Shown piece by piece: positions 44,007-46,450 of a stretch of DNA of 46,450 nucleotides (its first letter is position 1; each line of letters opens with the position of its first letter). The stretch comes from Bartonella massiliensis (GTDB lineage: Bacteria > Pseudomonadota > Alphaproteobacteria > Rhizobiales > Rhizobiaceae). The position numbers and the translations under genes are program-made. The notes under the pieces are model-generated. The model had not been told where the DNA came from. It searched no databases and was given only the letters and a program-made list of their open reading frames with translations. Where the stretch lies: contig NZ_CABFVS010000010.1 of NCBI RefSeq assembly GCF_902150025.1, positions 1-46,450 on the forward strand, written 5' to 3'.

Positions 44007-45992
44007 TTATGTTTCTTCAGATGGTGTTATTGGGCTGTTGATTAAGGAATCAATATTATTTTTTTCTTGCAAGAATACTTGCAGGTCTTGATTGGTTAAG
44101 GCTTTGCTATCGGGTATACGAATGCGCATGGGATCAACTTTGACGCCATTGACAATGATTTCAAAGTGACAATGGGGGCCGGTTGCCATCCCTGTTGTTC
44201 CAACATAGCCAATGATTTGTCCTTGTTGTACCTTCACGCCTGGTTTGATATCTGGTGCATAACGACTTTGGTGGGAATAACTGCTCACATACCCATTAGC
44301 ATGTTGAATTTCTGTATGATTCCCATAACCACCTGTTATACCGACTCTTGTGACAACACCATCTCCTACAGCAATAATCGGTGATCCTTTTGGTGCAACC
44401 CAATCAACGCCTGTGTGCATGCGGACATAGCCTAAAATAGGATGTTTGCGTGGTCCAAATGGGGAACCAAAAATGCCGTTTGGTGTGGGTTTGCGCAGCA
44501 AGAAAGGCTTTGAACTTTTTCCTTCAGAATCATAATAATCGACGCTGCCATCTTTTGATTGATAACGGTAATATTTATAGGTTGTATGGCCAAAAGTTGC
44601 ACTAATATAACGAATTTCTGGATCAACATTCTTGGATGGCTCTTTTGCTTTTAAATTCTTTTTGCCATTTTGGGTTTCTTTATCGCTTTGTGGTATAGCA
44701 TAAAATATTTCGATCTGATCATTGGGGGTTATTTGGCTTTTCATATCAATATTGGTCGCCAGCAGACGAATAAGGCGATAAGAGAGAGATTGTGATATAT
44801 TATGGCTTAGCAAAGCACTATAAAGGGCATCATAGGCTGTTGGTAATTGCGCGCTATTGATATAAGAATGCGGGATACCATTTTGAAAAGCCGTTTTAAG
44901 GGCTTTAGACATTTTAGGCTCTGTGCTTTTAATAAATTGACCTTTATCATTGAGAGCAATGGTGAGCACATGATACATCCCTTGATAAATACTTGCACGC
45001 ACGAGATGATCTTCTTCTCCAGCCTGCGTGACGATACCAATACGTAAAAGACTTCCCTCTTTCAAAGTATCGGAAAGGTTGAATTTTTCCAGAGTACTAA
45101 CAATTTGCTCAATTTGATTCTTTGTGTAACTGGTTTTTTTAAAAGCATCAGCGATCGTTTGTTTTTTACGAATAGGAATAATGTCTTCAACATAGTTTTT
45201 TGTCAGATCAATACGGTGACTTTGCGGAGAGACGGTTACATTTTCTTGAACAATGCGGACTTCAGGGGACTCTGTTTTTTGAGAATCGGAAAAGGCATCT
45301 TCTAATTTTAAAGGATCGAAGAGTGTGAGAACTGAAAGAAGCTCGCTACTTTTTTCTAAAGTAAATCCAGCTTTTTGTACTTCTTGTTGTGCTTCTTCAT
45401 CTGTTAGCGTATCGGTGTTTTCAAAATCAAACTGATTTACCTTAAAATCGTAACTGCGCAAGGTGATTTTTGTTTCAACCTTTGTACCATAAATTTGTCC
45501 AGAATCCTGTGGTCTGGCGCTTTGACTTTTCGAATCACTGGCAAGAATGCTTAAAGAGTCAAATTTTGGATAATTATATTTGTGGGGACGCTTTTCGGCT
45601 AAAGCCATGCGAATCCATTCAAAATGTTGTGTTTGAATGACTTTTTCATCCCCCTTTTTTTGTAGAATTGAGAGTTCGAACTGACGTTTACTGTCAAAGC
45701 TTTGCCGTGCATGAGTGGGTGCAATACGATCCCCTTTATAGCCATTGGCTTCAGGGTCTTGTGCTTGTGAGAGATTTTCTTTTGTAAACCATTGTGGTGG
45801 TGTGACCAATCGCTGTTGTTCATCAAGAGCCGTAAAAAGTGCAATCCCCATCAGAATACAGGAAGTGATTCCTGTCAGCACTGTTCCGGTCAGCCAACGA
45901 GCTGAGACTTGTCGGCGTTCCGGTCGCAAGCGTTTGATGACAAGAGCAGGGTCCTGTCCGGGATCGTTTTTTTGTTGTTCGTTATCCCACAT
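44007..45992 (-). CDS. M23 family peptidoglycan endopeptidase
   Basis: A 661-residue membrane-anchored protein. A short cytoplasmic part with basic residues (VIKRLRPERRQVSARW) precedes one membrane helix at about 35-56. The long central part includes a LysM/OapA-like adaptor region (EDIIPIRKKQTIADAFKKTS and TLKEGSLLRIGIV). The C-terminal Peptidase_M23 domain has HPILGYVRMHTGVDW near 515-530, a glycine-rich strand loop (AVGDGVVTRVGITGGYGNHT), SYSHQS and GPHCHFEI near 600 with the HxH zinc ligands. All zinc ligands are present, so it should be active. It resembles MepM-type DD-endopeptidases, which cut cross-links for wall growth. Confidence 0.9.
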   Translation of the reverse strand: MWDNEQQKNDPGQDPALVIKRLRPERRQVSARWLTGTVLTGITSCILMGIALFTALDEQQRLVTPPQWFTKENLSQAQDPEANGYKGDRIAPTHARQSFDSKRQFELSILQKKGDEKVIQTQHFEWIRMALAEKRPHKYNYPKFDSLSILASDSKSQSARPQDSGQIYGTKVETKITLRSYDFKVNQFDFENTDTLTDEEAQQEVQKAGFTLEKSSELLSVLTLFDPLKLEDAFSDSQKTESPEVRIVQENVTVSPQSHRIDLTKNYVEDIIPIRKKQTIADAFKKTSYTKNQIEQIVSTLEKFNLSDTLKEGSLLRIGIVTQAGEEDHLVRASIYQGMYHVLTIALNDKGQFIKSTEPKMSKALKTAFQNGIPHSYINSAQLPTAYDALYSALLSHNISQSLSYRLIRLLATNIDMKSQITPNDQIEIFYAIPQSDKETQNGKKNLKAKEPSKNVDPEIRYISATFGHTTYKYYRYQSKDGSVDYYDSEGKSSKPFLLRKPTPNGIFGSPFGPRKHPILGYVRMHTGVDWVAPKGSPIIAVGDGVVTRVGITGGYGNHTEIQHANGYVSSYSHQSRYAPDIKPGVKVQQGQIIGYVGTTGMATGPHCHFEIIVNGVKVDPMRIRIPDSKALTNQDLQVFLQEKNNIDSLINSPITPSEET

Positions 45993-46414
45993 AGATTTTA
46001 AGCATACTTTTCAATTCAATATTAAATGAAGAAAGCTAACATAGCTTAGTATGTTTCTACAAGAATTTGATTCTTTTTGCAGATGATAGATCATGCAAAC
46101 TCTTTATTATATCGCAATGTTTTTATAAATCATACCGGTACAGAAAGATTTCAAAGAATGCTTCTTAAAATCAAGATGAATCAATATCCTTTAAAGGAAT
46201 GTTGGAGTCTAAAACAGTAGGCTATAATGATTAATCTATTCAAAGGGATTTCCTATTTCTCAGCATTACCATAAGGTGCTATACTTTATTTTAAATACCA
46301 TATTTTTCTTAACGTTTTTTGATTTTTTAATTTACGTTCTTATTTTTAGTGTAATACATTGGAATACAACTTTTAATTTTATATTTTTATTTTTAAAAAA
46401 TTGAAAAAATGATA
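45993..46414. other. A/T-rich intergenic region at the right end
   Basis: No gene is seen. The left part is the leader of the M23 gene (minus), the right part leads to a promoter for a gene beyond the window. Confidence 0.45.
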
Positions 46415-46444
46415 TTGACTCTTTAGTTGAAAGGGTACTATATA
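46415..46444 (+). promoter_or_regulatory. Strong sigma-70 type promoter pointing out of the window
   Basis: TTGACT (46415-46420) and TATATA (46439-46444) with an 18-bp spacer. Transcription would begin just past the end of the window; the gene is not visible. Confidence 0.65.
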
Positions 46445-46450
46445 CGCTGA

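Noticed and set aside
43785-44045. 86-codon plus-strand frame
   Set aside because: A/T-rich chance frame that overlaps the end of the M23 gene on the other strand.
1-46450. tRNA or rRNA genes
   Set aside because: I saw no cloverleaf with conserved T-arm sequence or rRNA segment; a tRNAscan run would be decisive.

Overview
The window looks like a chromosomal segment of a Bartonella species. This call rests on family recognition, not on any search. Four signs point there: low-GC genes with long, decayed, repeat-filled spacers; paired small RNA/helix-turn-helix units that match the genus-specific Brt/Trp pairs; a P22-like head and tail cluster in the gene order expected of the Bartonella gene transfer agent (BaGTA); and the alphaproteobacterial PhyR-NepR-EcfG general stress response locus.

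Layout. 1-5.8 kb: G/T-rich repeat-laden DNA with one VOC-fold gene (minus) and two near-identical Brt RNA plus HTH regulator units (minus). 5.8-19.1 kb: a plus-strand virion module in the order small-terminase-like, TerL, portal, scaffold, major capsid, adaptor, gp10-like protein, GNAT-like protein, S74-domain protein, collar-domain fibre. Several spacers are long and very G-rich, and one holds a 412-bp tandem duplication. I see no lysis, replication or intact integrase gene. 19.1-28.8 kb: mostly non-coding. It holds one orphan soluble ORF, one small membrane protein, a broken copy of the collar gene, an orphan promoter/terminator pair (candidate sRNA) and several copies of a composite repeat of up to about 700 bp in both orientations. 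28.8-34.8 kb: a DUF4167 gene, an integrase pseudogene, a DUF6476-type membrane protein, a putative lipoprotein, a 9-bp tandem repeat and more composite repeats. 34.8-39.2 kb: the general stress response locus, with phyR and an HWE kinase leftward and nepR, ecfG and a membrane HisKA_2-type kinase rightward. 39.2-43.5 kb: two secreted metallophosphoesterase paralogues, each preceded by a decayed 3' fragment of the kinase, so the unit was duplicated. The first carries an extra N-terminal domain with aegerolysin-like motifs and a G9 tract just upstream of its start. 44.0-46.0 kb: an M23 peptidoglycan endopeptidase (minus). A strong promoter points out of the right edge.

How it may work together. 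PhyR, NepR, EcfG and the two kinases form a partner-switch circuit for stress and host/vector adaptation. The virion module would package DNA. The Brt/Trp units are regulatory and, by analogy with B. henselae, may act on surface adhesins. The two exported phosphoesterases and the M23 enzyme act outside the cytoplasm. The most interesting leads are the aegerolysin-like/phosphoesterase fusion with its possible phase-variable G9 tract, the covarying alternative folds of the Brt leaders, and the predicted orphan sRNA.
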